64,000 nt of DNA from Corbicula japonica (Eukaryota; Mollusca; Bivalvia; Venerida; Cyrenidae). Both the position numbers and the translations under genes were made by a program. Under the pieces are notes generated by a model. It ran no database searches, was not told where the DNA came from, and was given only the letters and a program-made list of their open reading frames with translations. Below, piece by piece: positions 1 through 12,468 of this stretch. The stretch is from contig JAZAYU010000038.1 of NCBI GenBank assembly GCA_038501625.1, positions 1 to 64,000 of the forward strand, given 5' to 3'. Position 1 is the first letter of the stretch; each line of letters begins with the position of its first letter.

Positions 1-77
1 TTTTTGAAAGTCGGCCTGTTTGTCCAACATACTGAATTTCACATTCAAGCGAATTTCAAGTTAAAACGTAAATAACA

Positions 78-1122
78 TATACTTGCCCAAATTTCTAAAC
101 CGCCACCTAATTTAATGGAACTTTCTAATTCGTCTTGTAAGCTATTCTAAAGAAAATTGGGATGAAGAACAATGATCATAAGACACACACATTAATTTTT
201 TTTTTTTACTAAAACATAACGATTTCATTTAGGAAATTAACTGCAAATAACCAAGGTGCCGAAATTCATTTTCAAAAAAACACATCAACATTTAAGCGTG
301 TTGAAGTGTGTCCACCTTCCTTCAGCTAAGCATCGGTTCCTAATCGACGTCGTATAGTTATGGAGGTATCGCTGGCTAATTGTATCCCAGCAATTGATAT
401 CGTCGGCCTTCAGATGGGCAAGATCAACATGAGGTCCGCGTTGACGAACTTGCCTGTCTACCTCGTCCCAGACATGCTCAATAGGATTGAGATCTGGGCA
501 ACAAGCTGGGCAATCAAGGGCCCTTACGTTGTTGTCTTGCATTAGTTGGAGAGTCGCCCTAGCTGTGTGCGGCCGTGCATTGCCCTGCATGAATATCACG
601 CCTTTGTTTTCTCTTATGTGAGGAATGGCAACAGGGCGCAGAATTTAATTTTGATATCTGGCAGCGTAGTTTCCATCAATCTCTATTGCCTTTGGTCTTG
701 GTGTAGAGAGAAGCCGGCCCAGATTATAACAGAACCCCAACCATACTGATCATTCTACACCACATATGCATCATGGAATCGCTCGCGGCGGCGACGATAT
801 ACCCCGGCACGACCATCAGACCGCCACAAATGAAATCGGGAATCGTCAGTTGTTTAACCGTCATTCAAGCGAAAGGTTGACACAGTCACTATAAAAACTG
901 TTTGCTTTTATGTTGATGATTTTTGTGAAAATGAATTTCGGCACCTTGGTGATTTGCAGTTTATTTTCTAAATGAAATCATTATGTTTTAATAAAATAAT
1001 TTAACTGATTTTTGTGTCTTGTATTCATTATTCTTCATCCCAATTTTCTTTAGAATAGCTTACAAGACGACTAAGAAAATTCCCCATATATAGGTGGCGG
1101 TTTAGAAATTTGGACTAGTATA
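78..1122 (-). mobile_element. Tc1/mariner-like element, dead, long terminal inverted repeats
   Basis: The ends match as inverted repeats of about 200 bp. The outer block is 78-195 against 1010-1122 and the inner block about 230-295 against 910-975. The element ends in TATACT/AGTATA next to TA, as expected for the TA target of this superfamily. At 1.04 kb it is too short for a full transposase with both repeats. Confidence 0.88.
300..870 (-). pseudogene. Tc1-like transposase remnant
   Basis: The minus strand encodes the catalytic half of a Tc1-type DDE transposase: DDSRFHLWRSDGR near 850-810, GNARPHTA near 590, and DLNPIEHVW near 490. The N-terminal DNA-binding half is absent. At least two in-frame stops lie near 765 and 657. 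The residue before NARPH is Gly where the second catalytic Asp is expected (QGN for QDN). The remnant is inactive by several independent lesions. Confidence 0.88.
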
Positions 1123-1477
1123 TTATTATTAGATTTTTTGTCTGTATCAACATTAAAGGAGAATGTTCTGCCGTAAACTGTGGGTCGAGTAATAAAGTAA
1201 TAGAATTACAATTCAAATAATTACAACATCTGAACCTCTTTGCATTGCACTTGAAAATAATAGGATAAGCCATCTCTATCACAATTGAAATACTTCTACT
1301 GTACCAGGAGTTCTGGGTTTTCCGTAATTCTATTTAATTGGTGTAGAAATACATGCATTGTACTTTTGAAACATAGAAGCTTTTAATGGAGAGAGTGTAT
1401 CGGTCAAAGCCTGACAATACAATGATCGTTTGTTTCGGAGCTAAACGTCAAAATGTTCATTAGGAATCCAAAATCAT

Positions 1478-1483
1478 TTTATT
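1478..1483 (-). terminator. Candidate poly(A) signal for the NACHT-Roc-COR gene
   Basis: AATAAA on the minus strand about 420 nt past the stop at 1904. It is the first exact hexamer I found in that direction. The region is AT-rich, so chance occurrence is likely. Confidence 0.3.
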
Positions 1484-1903
1484 TTCTGACTCTCAAACAC
1501 TATGTTTCTATTGTTAATAGATATTTTTATGAACGTACAACAATGACATAAGTATTTGCAAGTGATACATGTGTATTTATACACTTTGCAGCAGTATGCG
1601 CCGGAAACCAAACATACAATACATGCCTTCTATCTATCTCTATTCTGAACAACTTTTACTTACACATTTTTCTTTTCAAAAATAGCGTACGTTGGTACTA
1701 TGAATGGATGGCGATACCTCGAAGAATTAATTTTCTAAAAAGAAAAAATGGGAAAACATTTAAAATTGCATGATTATGATTACGATTACTACGTGTGGAA
1801 GTTTAAGGTATCGTATTAAAATTGTTTTCTTGTTGTTATTGTCGTTATGTTAGAATAAAAAAAGTTTGTATAATATCTAAATATTTTAATAATTTCATTA
1901 TTT

Positions 1904-2094
1904 TCATAAAACAATGTTTTCATTGTATCGTCTTGATAAAGGGTTTTTAGTTTTTTGACAAAATGCTTTTAGTTCTGAACAAAATCTTACCCGCCGCACG
2001 TATTCTTGTTGTATTTTAGCAACCACGTGAACACGTCTGATGGCAACTTCAATAGCAAAGCCTTCACTTTTCAGTTCTTGAACTTTCCGCAATG
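1904..2094 (-). CDS. Terminal exon: charged helical tail with stop
   Basis: This exon of 63 codons (including the stop) is Arg/Lys/Glu-rich and predicted helical (LRKVQELKSEGFAIEVAIRR), ending in a TGA at 1906-1904. I recognise no family. The acceptor is gcattttttag before 2094; its phase 1 start matches the donor at 10756. It is accepted as the gene's last exon because of frame agreement, codon openness and good acceptor context, but it lies 8.7 kb from the previous exon, so another last exon remains possible. Confidence 0.62.
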
Positions 2095-2237
2095 CTAAAA
2101 AATGCGTAAGTCATGAACATGAGAGTTGACTTGGATTTTTATGTGAATGATGAAATTTAATATTTATTAAATAAAATTGCATGTTGGGATAGCAGATATC
2201 TTTCCGAAATACTGATATCTTTTCTTAAAATTTAAGG

Positions 2238-3394
2238 CCCTGTCACACTACAGCGCGTTTCCACTGCGTTGCCACGGCGTTGTTTAATGTTCCAGAACGC
2301 CATGAGATCGCAAGAAAAATCTGACTTTTATCGTGAAGAGGGAGACTGCACGACGTCCTCACTGCGACGATAGCGTTGCTTCGGAGTTTACATGGCGTTC
2401 TATTGCGTTCCTACGGAGTTGTTTTTGCGACTGCCTGCGCTCTTACGGCGCCTTCACTGCGTGCACTGCGCTTTCAGGGCGTTCTTACGGCGTTTCCACT
2501 GCGTACACTGCGCTTTCACGTCGCTCACGCTGCGCTGACGGCGTGTTGATGACGTTCTAACGTATAAAACGAAGTGTATCACGAATCTTCATCATTTGCT
2601 TTTTAGTTCTTGAGCAGTTTAGACTATGCCTGCAAAAAGACTCTCCTTTTTCGTCGTATTACCATCATATGCATATACAATCATAATCATCTTGGTATGT
2701 TTGCTTGGCATGCATGTAGGTCAGCAATAGCCCGACTTGCTGCTTTACTTCAGTCATGGTGATATGTATGTTTATTTGCCAATCTTGTACAGTATATGTG
2801 TCATACAAACGTCAATGAACGTAGTAGAAGCGCTTTGGGAGCGCAATGATCGCTGTGACAACGCGGTGGAAGCGCACTGTGAGCGCAATGATCGCTGTGA
2901 CAATGCGGTAGAAGCGCATTGGGAGCGCATTGATCGCCGTGACAGCTCCGTACAGTCGTTGAAAGAGCGCAGTGAAAAAATTAACACTCCGTATAAGCGC
3001 CATAGACGAGCCATAAAGCGCTGTAAAGACGCAGTGACATCTCCGACAACGCCGTGCGATCTCCGTACAAGCGCCACCGATTACCACAGCGTTCGGACTG
3101 CGACCTCTGTGCGCGCCCGCGGAGCTCCTGCTGCGTTGTAGGAGACCTTACTGCGCTGCTACGGCGATCATACGGCGATCCCACTGCACTCTTATCAGAA
3201 CGCCGAGCGACGGCGTTTGTTTTGTGCATGCTCAAAGTGAGCGCCGTGGCTAGGCGTTCTATGCGATCCCACTGCGTTTACTGGCGATGCCACCGCGTTG
3301 CTGCGGCGATGCTTGCGATCGTACTGCGCGCATCTCGGCGTTCTTGAACGCCGCCGTGGGAACGCCGTAAGAACGCGACCCTGGTGTGACAGGG
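2238..3394. mobile_element. GC-rich element with CCCTGTCACAC termini
   Basis: CCCTGTCACAC at 2238 is mirrored by GTGTGACAGGG at 3384-3394, flanked by TTTAA-like sequence on both sides. The interior is built from many degenerate copies of a motif of about 10 bp (GCGTT, ACTGCG, TACGGCG) in both orientations, with an AT-rich middle (2580-2830). It lies in the last intron of the NACHT-Roc-COR gene. Open frames here on both strands are by-products of the repeats. The superfamily is not assigned. Confidence 0.75.
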
Positions 3395-3673
3395 GTTTAA
3401 AATAAAACATCGAAAAAATATGTTATTTTCCCAAAGAAACACTAAGCGAAAATACGAATCACCTTACGTGTTGTGAGAAAATAAGAAAGATGCGACAAAT
3501 AATTCTTATAGAAATTATGATTTGGGGGAGAAAGCAGACTTTTGTCAACGCTTAAACCAAGAATAAAAATTCAAATGACTTTTAATAATGCAATTCTAGA
3601 TCTCTTTCATTATTTTTATAAGACAATGTAAACGTCATATTCGAGGAACTTATACATGAATGGAAAAAAGCTA

Positions 3674-6600
3674 TAAGGATGTTCGCCTGGTTCGGTGAAG
3701 TAATTTAACTTTTCTAGATATTTTGTCAGGAGTTAGTCTATTCATTAACTAGCAAAAATCAAGTGAAAAATTTAGGGGTCACCGTGCTTCTTTTTTTCAA
3801 AGTTCGATTTTATAAATATACTCTCAGAAATTTTGCAAAGTTTTAAACTCGCAAAAATAAAAGGGTGGTGTTTGATGAATCATTTTCAGAGGCTGTTCTG
3901 CTAGCAGTTGTTGTAAGTTTTTACCGAATCGGTTTACAGACACATTAAACAACACATCTGTAGCACACATTTTGACTTCCTTGCTTTTGCTTGGAAATCA
4001 GAGCACCAATTACCCCACCCACTTAAGTATAAAGCAAAAGTTTGTATATCACGAAAATGGAGTAAAAAAGTGCATAGATTAATTTAACTTTTTTTAAAAC
4101 TTTGATGATAGCCATGTTTATATATCAATCTTCACAATTACACCAAAAAATATGGGGTCACCAACCATTTAAGAAAAATATTGACAGTTATTTCCAAAAT
4201 CGTCATTTTTAAAGAAAATTTTGCTATTGATGAGGTTTTGTTCTTCTAAATGGTGGTTTTCACCATCAAAGGCAATATTTCTGAAGGTTTGCACAATACT
4301 GTATTAGAATATGCATGGTTTGAAATAAAAAAAGGTCAGGTACTTGACAAATAGAGGAAAATGCCTATAAAATTACCCCACCCACCAGTTTAAAATGTAC
4401 AATAAAATTATTTTGTTATCTGGAGCATTCTTAGTTTTATCTGTTTTGTATTAAATATAACTATAAATGAAAAACAAGCTTATATAAATGATTATTACAA
4501 AAAAATAATGTATTTAATCAAAGGTATTTAGTTCATAAAATTGATACATGTATGAAAAAGTATGATGAAACTAGAGGCTGATAATTTCCAAATAAAACTT
4601 CAGCACTCCACACAAATTAGATAATTTAAAGTTGTCTGTGATTTTGATTTTTTAAGATTGTAAACATTTTCATATAGCTGACATTAGAAATTAATAATGA
4701 TATACATGTTAATGATGTTATACATGCTGTCCCTGAAGAACACCATTCACAAGTTCACAACACCTAAAACTGTGTTAAAGAAGAAACATTATTAATTTAT
4801 TAAAAACAAATGTTCTTGGAATATATCACTACAGCCCTCAGTAAGTAATAGCAATATATGCAAAAAAACCATCAGTTAAGTTAAATACTTTTTTTAGAGA
4901 TTCAACCATAATTTATTAAAATATCTTGCTTATTTGAAAGAAAACATGTGTTATATTACCCCACCCACTAATGCACAGGAAACATAATAAAATGTGGCTT
5001 TGTATTTTTTTTCCTTTTGCTCACTGTTGTAGGAATAAAACATCTGAACATTCTAACACTGATAAATCAAACATTTTTGAAAGCATACTTTTATTTAAGA
5101 TAAAGACTACTTTATTGTAATTAAAAGTTATGAACCCATGTTTCAGATACATGTATATGGTTCATTCATTCTGGAAACATTTGAAGTTGCAAGTAATGCA
5201 GTGCTGTTACTTTTCAACTAAACTTCTCTGCCTTCTCCCAGTCATACTAGTTGGAACTACATAAACTTGCTTACATTCTGTATTATGATGTTTTTGTGAC
5301 TATAAATACCTATATAGCTGGTATATTTAGATAAAGCAATGCTATTGAAAGTAAACTTTAGTTCCTCACCAATAACAAAATATAAAATATTGTGAAAATA
5401 AAAAAAACATATGAAAAATAATCACATTATAAAAAAGACAAAATCTTATTTGTAAACAAGAAATGCAATTTAATTGTATTTTTTTTTTTGCATTTTCAGT
5501 ATATGAAAAAGTAAAATTACTAGACCAACATGTCAGTCTGTGTTGTATTCTGTTGTTTAAGCAAACTTGTGGAATAACTGTATTCACAGGTTGCATTAAA
5601 CTTCTATTTGAAAAATCAGTGAGTCTTTAAAAAAAAAAACAAAATGCATGGAAAACTTAATTTTAATGATATATTAAGAAAGATTTTTACCAAAAATACT
5701 GCCTTGTTTTCATTTCACAGACAAGAAGTGTAACATGTTTTGCTGAAAATTTGGAATAGATTAATGAAAAGTTAATATTTGCTTAAAAATATAAATAGAG
5801 TAAAGTTTTACCCATTTTCAGTACAACAGATAAATATTCACTTTTATTACTCTCACAAGGCTTTTTCAACTAGTCTCATGGGGCCGATAATGGGACCCAT
5901 TCCCAATGACAAATAAGGACTATTTTTCCCAATTTCAAGAAAAAAATTCCCAGTTTTAAGAAAAAAATTCCCATTTCAACAGAAATAACCTTTTTTGCCA
6001 ATAAACTAAATACAAAAAAGTGAATAAATAAAATCAAGGGGCTTTTCAAATGACAAAATTAGATTGTTTGATCAGTGATCTGTGAAATTTACATTCCTTA
6101 AATTTATGTATGCAACCTGTGTAAAACCAGTGTATACTGTCTAAAAATTTCCAAATTTGAGCAGGGGCCTTTTTCCCCAAACCCCCTGACAAAGCCCTGT
6201 CTCAAGACAGCATCTCTGGTTGCATCTAACAGTATGAAAAATATGATATAACTAATGATGAAGAATATCCTTGTTTGGCGGCAACTTTCAAGGAATGTAT
6301 GGGGTTGTGGTGACTGTCACTTCACTTTTTGGACCTACAGTGCAGTGTTGGGCAACAGGTAATGTGGTAACCAAAAGTAAAATAGTAGGATGAAAATATA
6401 AAGGCCTCGACTGAGATTTTACTGTAGGATCTCCACAGCAGAAAACCGACAGGAATAGAGCTTCAGATCTTTGGCAAATTGCAATACTCTCACAATAGGT
6501 CTAGTTTGGCTGCCTGATAATTATGCAAATTGCCATATAGACTCTATTTCAATATCTTAGTTGAAAAATTAAATACAAATCAAGATTTGACACTACAGAT

Positions 6601-7509
6601 TTGCAGCTTAACTACACTTTGAAATGACAAAAATGATCCTGCAGATTTGCAGCTTAACTACACTTTGCATTGATGACATTGAATTTGATCACTAAATTTG
6701 CCTATATTTCACATTTCATTCAAAATTGCAGTCTTTGCCGAGCAAATTTTATTGAAAAAGAGTTGGTATATAATTCTTGTAAGTTAGCAGAGTGACAACA
6801 GCAAGGAATGGAGATCTGCATTTTCAAGACCTCAATTTTTTTCAACTCACACTGAAACATAAACTATAAAATGATAAACAATAATTACCAGTTCTCCACT
6901 GTCATGACTGTGTCCATTATTTACAAGATATGAAGGTCAATAACAATGCTGTAATAAGCCAGTGGTGATTAAAAAATACTCAGAGGTAATGTCCATTATT
7001 TACAACATAACTCGGTATAAAATTCATCACCAACCAGCCAGTCTGACAAAAAATGTTTAGTTGTTCTTCTAAGTAATTCCAAAATTGTTTTATCGTCCTT
7101 GAAAACAGGTTGACCTTTGCGCGCATTGAAATCACTTGCTGTGAAAATCAATATTTGCCTGGTACACGTTCTCTACCTGTCTACAAGGTATAGCTTTCCA
7201 TAAAATGACAATGCAATGACATGGAATGGGCTAACTAAGCCAGACGGGAAAAATAGCTTTCAATTTCAAGTTGGAGGACGAACGGAAGTAAAGGGTTTTG
7301 AAAAAAAAATGACTGTCGCAAAATATTTTCTTAACCTACGGACGAATTTAAAGTGAAAATCAATAAATTTAGAACATAACTGATAAATATGTGTTATTTC
7401 CTTGATTACAGCTACTTAATAAATTAAAAATACCGCTGTTGAATTTTAACGACAATTCGTCCTTTTACGGCAGTCGGCACATGCGCACTTAACCAGTAGA
7501 ACATCCTTA
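3674..7509. mobile_element. 3.8 kb non-coding element with imperfect 23-bp inverted ends
   Basis: AAGGATGTTCGCCTGGTTCG at 3675 and its inverted counterpart ending GAACATCCTT at 7508 match at about 19 of 23 positions. The inside is AT-rich and has no credible gene. It contains three copies of TACCCCACCCAC (4011, 4374, 4957) and a direct duplication of AGATTTGCAGCTTAACTACA (about 6597 and 6643). No transposase is seen, so it would be non-autonomous. The boundaries rest on the terminal match only. Confidence 0.5.
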
Positions 7510-7511
7510 AT

Positions 7512-8520
7512 TACTTAATCGTGTTTGCAGATGGTATTGTTCTGTTTACAACTAACCATCAAACATTGCGAAGTCAGTTTAATCTTTTGTTAAGGTATTC
7601 AGAAAAATGGGGTTTGAAAATTAATGTTTCTAAAACAAAAGTTTGTGTTTTTGAAAAGTGAAAAAGTAGTAATCATGCTGATATTTTCATTAATGATGGA
7701 AAGGTTGAAAATGTTGATTCTTTCATTATTAGGGTGTTAAACTTCACTAAACTGGTAAAATAATACATGCTGTAAACGCACTCTCCGAACATATTATCTG
7801 TGTTTGATAAAGTAAGATTAGATTTAAACACAAAGTTCCTCTTATTTGATTTGTTAGTTGTACCTTTACTTTTGTATGGTTCTGAAATGTGGGTGTTTAT
7901 AATTATAAAGCCTTTGCGAAAATACACATTAGATTGTGTAAACTTTTCTTAGGGCTAAAAAAGCAGACTCCTAACCTTGGTATCTATGGTGAGTTGGGAC
8001 GTTTCCGCTCTTTGTTTTAGCAATTTAGGAAAGAGCTGTAAAATTTTGGCTTAAGATAAAGAATCTCAATACTCTCATATATATAAATCATATGTGGATC
8101 ATCTTGATCTAAACGCTTACAATTGGAATGATTCTATGGTAGAAACTAAAAATAATCTTGGATTTCCAGGTCTTCGCGTTAATTTTAATGATCGAGTAAA
8201 TTATCTTGAAACAAAGAATCAGAGACCAATTTATCCAAACTTGAATAGAATGTATAAAAAACTTACAGAAATTAGAAATCTTTAGCAGAAACAATCTTGA
8301 AAACTTTGAATGTTAAGGATTATCTTTCATTTGTCAAAAAAAACGAAACATTACAAAGAATATTAACAAGATTAAGATTGAGCACTCATTCTCTTTATAT
8401 TGAAACCGGTAGAAATCAAATGTTAGAAAGAAACAAAAGATTATGCAAATTATGTCTCCTATGTCGTTATAGATATACTGATTTGAGAAGAAAACATATT
8501 GGAGTTACTTCATAGCCTTC
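7512..8520 (+). pseudogene. LINE (non-LTR retrotransposon) reverse transcriptase fragment
   Basis: The plus strand encodes, in broken frames, ADGIVLFTTNHQTL (the RT catalytic box region with ADG in place of ADD), then EKWGLKINVSKTKVCVF, and later a C-terminal Cys segment KLCKLCLLC-like ending near 8515. The order and motifs match the better-preserved LINE at 23.7-27.4 kb. There are multiple frameshifts. It is inserted antisense to the host gene, inside its last intron. Confidence 0.7.
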
Positions 8521-8564
8521 TTAAATTATAATAAAATTCATTGTAATTTTGACAAGTTAAAATA

Positions 8565-9860
8565 TACAAGAGGGCCATAATGGCCCTGAATCGCTTACCT
8601 GAGTATGAAACTCAAGTTTTTAACCAGGAACTTAATTTTTATTTTTAGCAACAGTGACCTTGCCCTTAATCACAGACACGTGGGCAGCAATCCCAATATG
8701 TCTCTTGATGAAAGCTACCAATATACCAAGTTTGGAGTCAGTATGCCAAAGCAGTCAAGTTATAAAGTAGAAACTGAATTTCTTTTTAGCATCAGTGACC
8801 AAAACCTTGATCGCAGACACTTGAATAGCAATCACAAGCTGCCTCTTGATATAAGCTACTCATACACCAATTGTAGAGTCAAAAAACCAAAGTAAACTAA
8901 AGTTATTAAGTGGAAAATGAATTTCTATTTTTAGCAACAGTGACCTTGACCTTGATCACAGACAAGTAGGTAACATTCCCAAGCTGCCTCTTAATTTAAG
9001 GTACCCACACACCAAGTTTGGAGTCAATTTGCCAAAATAAACTCAAGCAATTAAGTAAAACTGAATTTCTATTTTTAGCAACAGTGACCTCGATCTTAAT
9101 CACAGACACCTGAGTAGCAATCCCAAGCTGCCTCTAGATAAAAGCTATCCAAATACCAAGTTTGTAGTCAATAGGCCTAAGCAAACTCAAGTAATTTAGT
9201 GGAAACTGAATTTCTATTTTAGTAACAGAGAACTTGACCTTAATCACTGACACCTGGGTAGCAACCCTAAGCTGCCTTTTGATATAAGCTACCCATACAT
9301 TAAGTTTGGAGTCAATTGGCCAAAGCAAACTCAAGTAATTGAGCAAAGACTGACTTTCTATTTTTGCGGCAGTGACCTTGACCTTGATCACAGACACCTG
9401 GGTAGCAACCCTAAGCCGCCTTTTGATATAAGCTACCCATACATTAAGTTTGGAGTCAATTGGCCAAAGCAAACTCAAGTAATTGAGCAAAGACTGACTT
9501 TCTATTTTTTGCGGCAGTGACCTTGACCTTGATCACAGACAACTGGGTAGCAACCACAAGCTGCCTTTTGATATGAGTTACCCATAAACCAAGTTTGGAG
9601 TCAATAGGCCGAAGCAAACTCAAGGAATTGAGCAGAGACTGAATTTCTATTTTTAGCAGCTGTTACCTTGACCTTGACCCGGTGGTTATGATTTGAACAA
9701 CTTTTGTAGGTATCAATGCCAGGATGCTTTAGGACAAATTTGGTTAAAATCTATCCAGTGGTTTCAGAGTAGATGTTGTTTAAAGGAAATTGTTGACGGA
9801 CGCCGGACGCCGGACGAAGACCGGTCACATTAGCTCACCATGAGCCTAAGGCTAAAAAAC
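8565..9860. mobile_element. Bivalve-type dispersed element with about 145-bp tandem repeats
   Basis: A head with a GGGCCATAATGGCCC palindrome (8573-8587) is followed by eight tandem units. Their CAGTGACC-like starts lie at about 8652, 8793, 8938, 9082, 9226, 9370, 9516 and 9660 (spacing 141-146 bp). A unique tail (GACGGACGCCGGACG-like repeats, then AGCTCACC) ends near 9860. The head-array-tail layout resembles non-autonomous elements reported from oysters and other bivalves (pearl-type or Helitron-related). That link is from memory of the architecture, not a sequence search. Confidence 0.75.
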
Positions 9861-10189
9861 GCATTTTAAGTTTATGTAAATACTCATATGAAGCCCTTAA
9901 AGTACGGTTACATACTATTCAAGATTTATAACTGTTTCTAATGTCTTCTGTTCTGTTTTCTTGTTATATAAAGATTTGCCGATTTGCTGAATAAAAACTA
10001 AAAACTATTAATATGTTTTAAAATATATTTAGAAATTTGTATTTTCAATGGCAAAGAAAGATGTTGTTTGTCACCTATAAAATTTTCATTTTATCCTTCT
10101 AATGTAATTATTTCTAAGACGAACAATATACGCTGACAATTAGAAATATGAACATAGGATGTGTTCTTCTATTTGTATCTCTGTTTGAC

Positions 10190-10335
10190 CTATTTCTGTT
10201 CTCTTTTTCGTTAAGTGTTTTGGAATCCTTTTTGAAATTGATCATTTTATTACCAATGATCTTTTTTCCTCTACTTGTTGGCTGTGTGGGTGACTGTGTC
10301 AACTGGATGTGACCATTCCAGATATGCATATTTCA
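10190..10335 (+). mobile_element. Penelope-like terminal tail fragment
   Basis: This shares TTGAAATTGATCATTTTATTA, a pyrimidine-rich stretch, GTGACTGTGT and CAGATATGCATATTTCAC with the tails at 32150-32270 and 30000-30085. Confidence 0.55.
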
Positions 10336-10755
10336 CCGGTACATTCCAATCATTAGATGAGATACTTAAAAACATATTTTGGAAATTCCGGTTTCGCCCT
10401 TTTTCTATGTATGCCATAATATTATAATGTTTTTTCAATAATATTGTATATATTTTTTGTAACACAATACAATGTTCAGCCATTTTAGCGTCAAATAAAT
10501 AATCGGGAATATAATAATAATTAGTATTTCACATTGACCATCAACATTCAGCCAATTTTTATACTCAATTATCTGTCAACGTGTCCAAACGTTATAGCAA
10601 ATGAAACTAAACATGTTGAGGTAACATCGACAATCATACTGCACACGTTCAAATTTAGAGCTGAACTCTGAGGATTAAGTGACATGGATTTATTAACGGC
10701 ATTGTGAAATGCATATGGCGCGATATTACATTTGTAAAACGTATAATAAATGTAC

Positions 10756-10926
10756 CTCCAAATATTGTGTTTCCACCGCAGTTTTCTGCAATTTTGTCCT
10801 TTTCGTCCTGTTCTAATTCTACCAATCTACCATTGTATCTGCAGTCTTTGTTAAACCCCTTCTTTTCACATGCTTTAATCGCCTCCATATCATTGTCAGT
10901 TTTGTGATGTGATGATGAGTCGTCAG
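10756..10926 (-). CDS. Exon: linker after COR, unknown
   Basis: This exon of 57 codons is hydrophilic: a His/Ser/Asp-rich start, then a cysteine-bearing segment with MEAIKACEKKGFNKDCRYNG and an Asp/Glu/Lys-rich helix. I recognise no domain. The acceptor is gttgatttttag before 10926 and the donor GTACAT after 10756; both ends are phase 1, in frame with the preceding COR exon and the terminal exon. The following intron is about 8.7 kb and holds three large mobile elements. Confidence 0.68.
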
Positions 10927-11929
10927 CTAAAAATCAACTAAATATTCGTCTTATTTGTATAATAAATGCAAATTTTCTTGCATAACATTTCAGAAGGCTG
11001 TCACAATAAATATTTTATACGCATCGATTTTCCCAAAACATCTTTTGACAAAATTTCATAGGACATGTAGTTATTACGGATGACCTCGTAATCTGTGGAT
11101 TGTGTCAAGCCTTTAAGTGACATGTTGCCAGTAATTGCATTATTTGAAAGGTTGTCCCCGGATTATTTTGACGTTTTGCCCGTATTTTTTTCTGTACTAA
11201 AGTATGTTATACTTTGAAATTTTGTTATTTTGAATCGCTCAATTTCCGTATATCATGGATTTTTGTATCACAGCTTTTTTGTTGTCGATATATTTGGCAT
11301 CAGTTAAACATTTTTTTTTCTTTTCAGCCATGAATACTAGTTTGGCTGCCCATATGGGTAGTGCAACCGGGTTCCACATGGATGACATATGAGCAGCCCA
11401 TACATGTATAAACATATATTTAAAAAACTATTTTGCATGTTATGCACTACATCTACTAATATAATGTATAAAGTAGACGTGTATGTGTTGTTATACAATA
11501 AAAAACAATATATTAAAATAAAAAAAATATCAGCTCCAGGTAGTTTTGAACTCCTGATCATGTTCTTTATCATGGATATTATTAATATTTCTCCAGGTGG
11601 CTCCTCCTAAACAATAGATATCCCCCTTTTCACAATTTCAGTTTGCTTTAAATCACTCTATCCTGGCGGTTCCATTTGTATATGATTGTAATATAATTGT
11701 TATGTTTTCAGGTCACAGTTTTTGAAGAATACTTGGTTTAACCATTTCACCATATCGCTTTAAAAAAAATCATGTATAAAAAAGTCACATCAAATATTTA
11801 AGTGTTGCTGGTAAAGAAATGTAACTGTTATTACATTACGAAAATTAAAAAAAAAACAACATGTTATTATTTAAACACGCCACATTTTAATGAGCGCTTG
11901 CCCTTTTAATTCCCATATAGTACTCATAT

Positions 11930-12035
11930 TTACGGTCTCAACAATGTTGCATGCAAAAGCACACAAAGATATAAAACATAAGAAGCTAATAGCATTGCAA
12001 AGCAAAAGAGTGGGTATTCAAGACAGTTAGTGAAT
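11930..12035 (-). mobile_element. Penelope-like 3' tail fragment
   Basis: Read on the minus strand, this matches the tail of the Penelope-like copy at 29610-29710 (GCAATGCTATTAGCTT, then TTTTGCATGCAACATTG). It is intronic. Confidence 0.6.
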
Positions 12036-12468
12036 ATTTAATAATTTTATACTTTTAGATCGGTTTTTCTCACAAGTGTACATTTATTACAGGAAAAAAA
12101 CAGAAAGTTACGTTTTACGGTCCATCAAACAAAACAGTTTGTTTGTATTAAAATAAGTGGTGTCAATTTATGCTTAAAATGTAAGAATAAGGTAATTTAC
12201 ACCGCAATTAGACAAAGCAATATTAAGTGCTGAACGTTACTTTGAATTAAGTCATGTATCGGATTGAACATTTTGAGTAGCATTTTACACTTGTTACAAA
12301 ACATTGGAAAATTAGATACACTGGAAATTTGTTATTTAGAAAAAAAAAACATTGCTGTTGGTTTTGAATTAATAAATATGCATACATACTGTACATGGAC
12401 ACGTTAAATGACACAATTTTATACTGGAAGTGTAGACAAACAATGGGGATCATAAGTGTAATACTTAC

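Noticed and set aside
2626..2730. Small plus-strand frame with a hydrophobic stretch (MPAKRLSFFVVLPSYAY start)
   Set aside because: Only 34 codons within a mobile element, with no conservation evidence; a chance hydrophobic run is likely.
2333..3410. Several overlapping open frames on both strands
   Set aside because: They follow the degenerate GC-rich repeat words of the CCCTGTCACAC element; the translations are Arg/Ser/Ala-rich with no domain, and both strands are equally open.
5366..5596. Minus-strand open frame of 76 codons
   Set aside because: Phe/Tyr/Asn-rich composition as expected of random AT-rich DNA, inside a probable mobile element.
8605..9490. Open frames with internally repeated residues
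   Set aside because: They are read-through of the 145-bp tandem array; the protein repeats mirror the DNA repeats and the frames break when the unit length changes.
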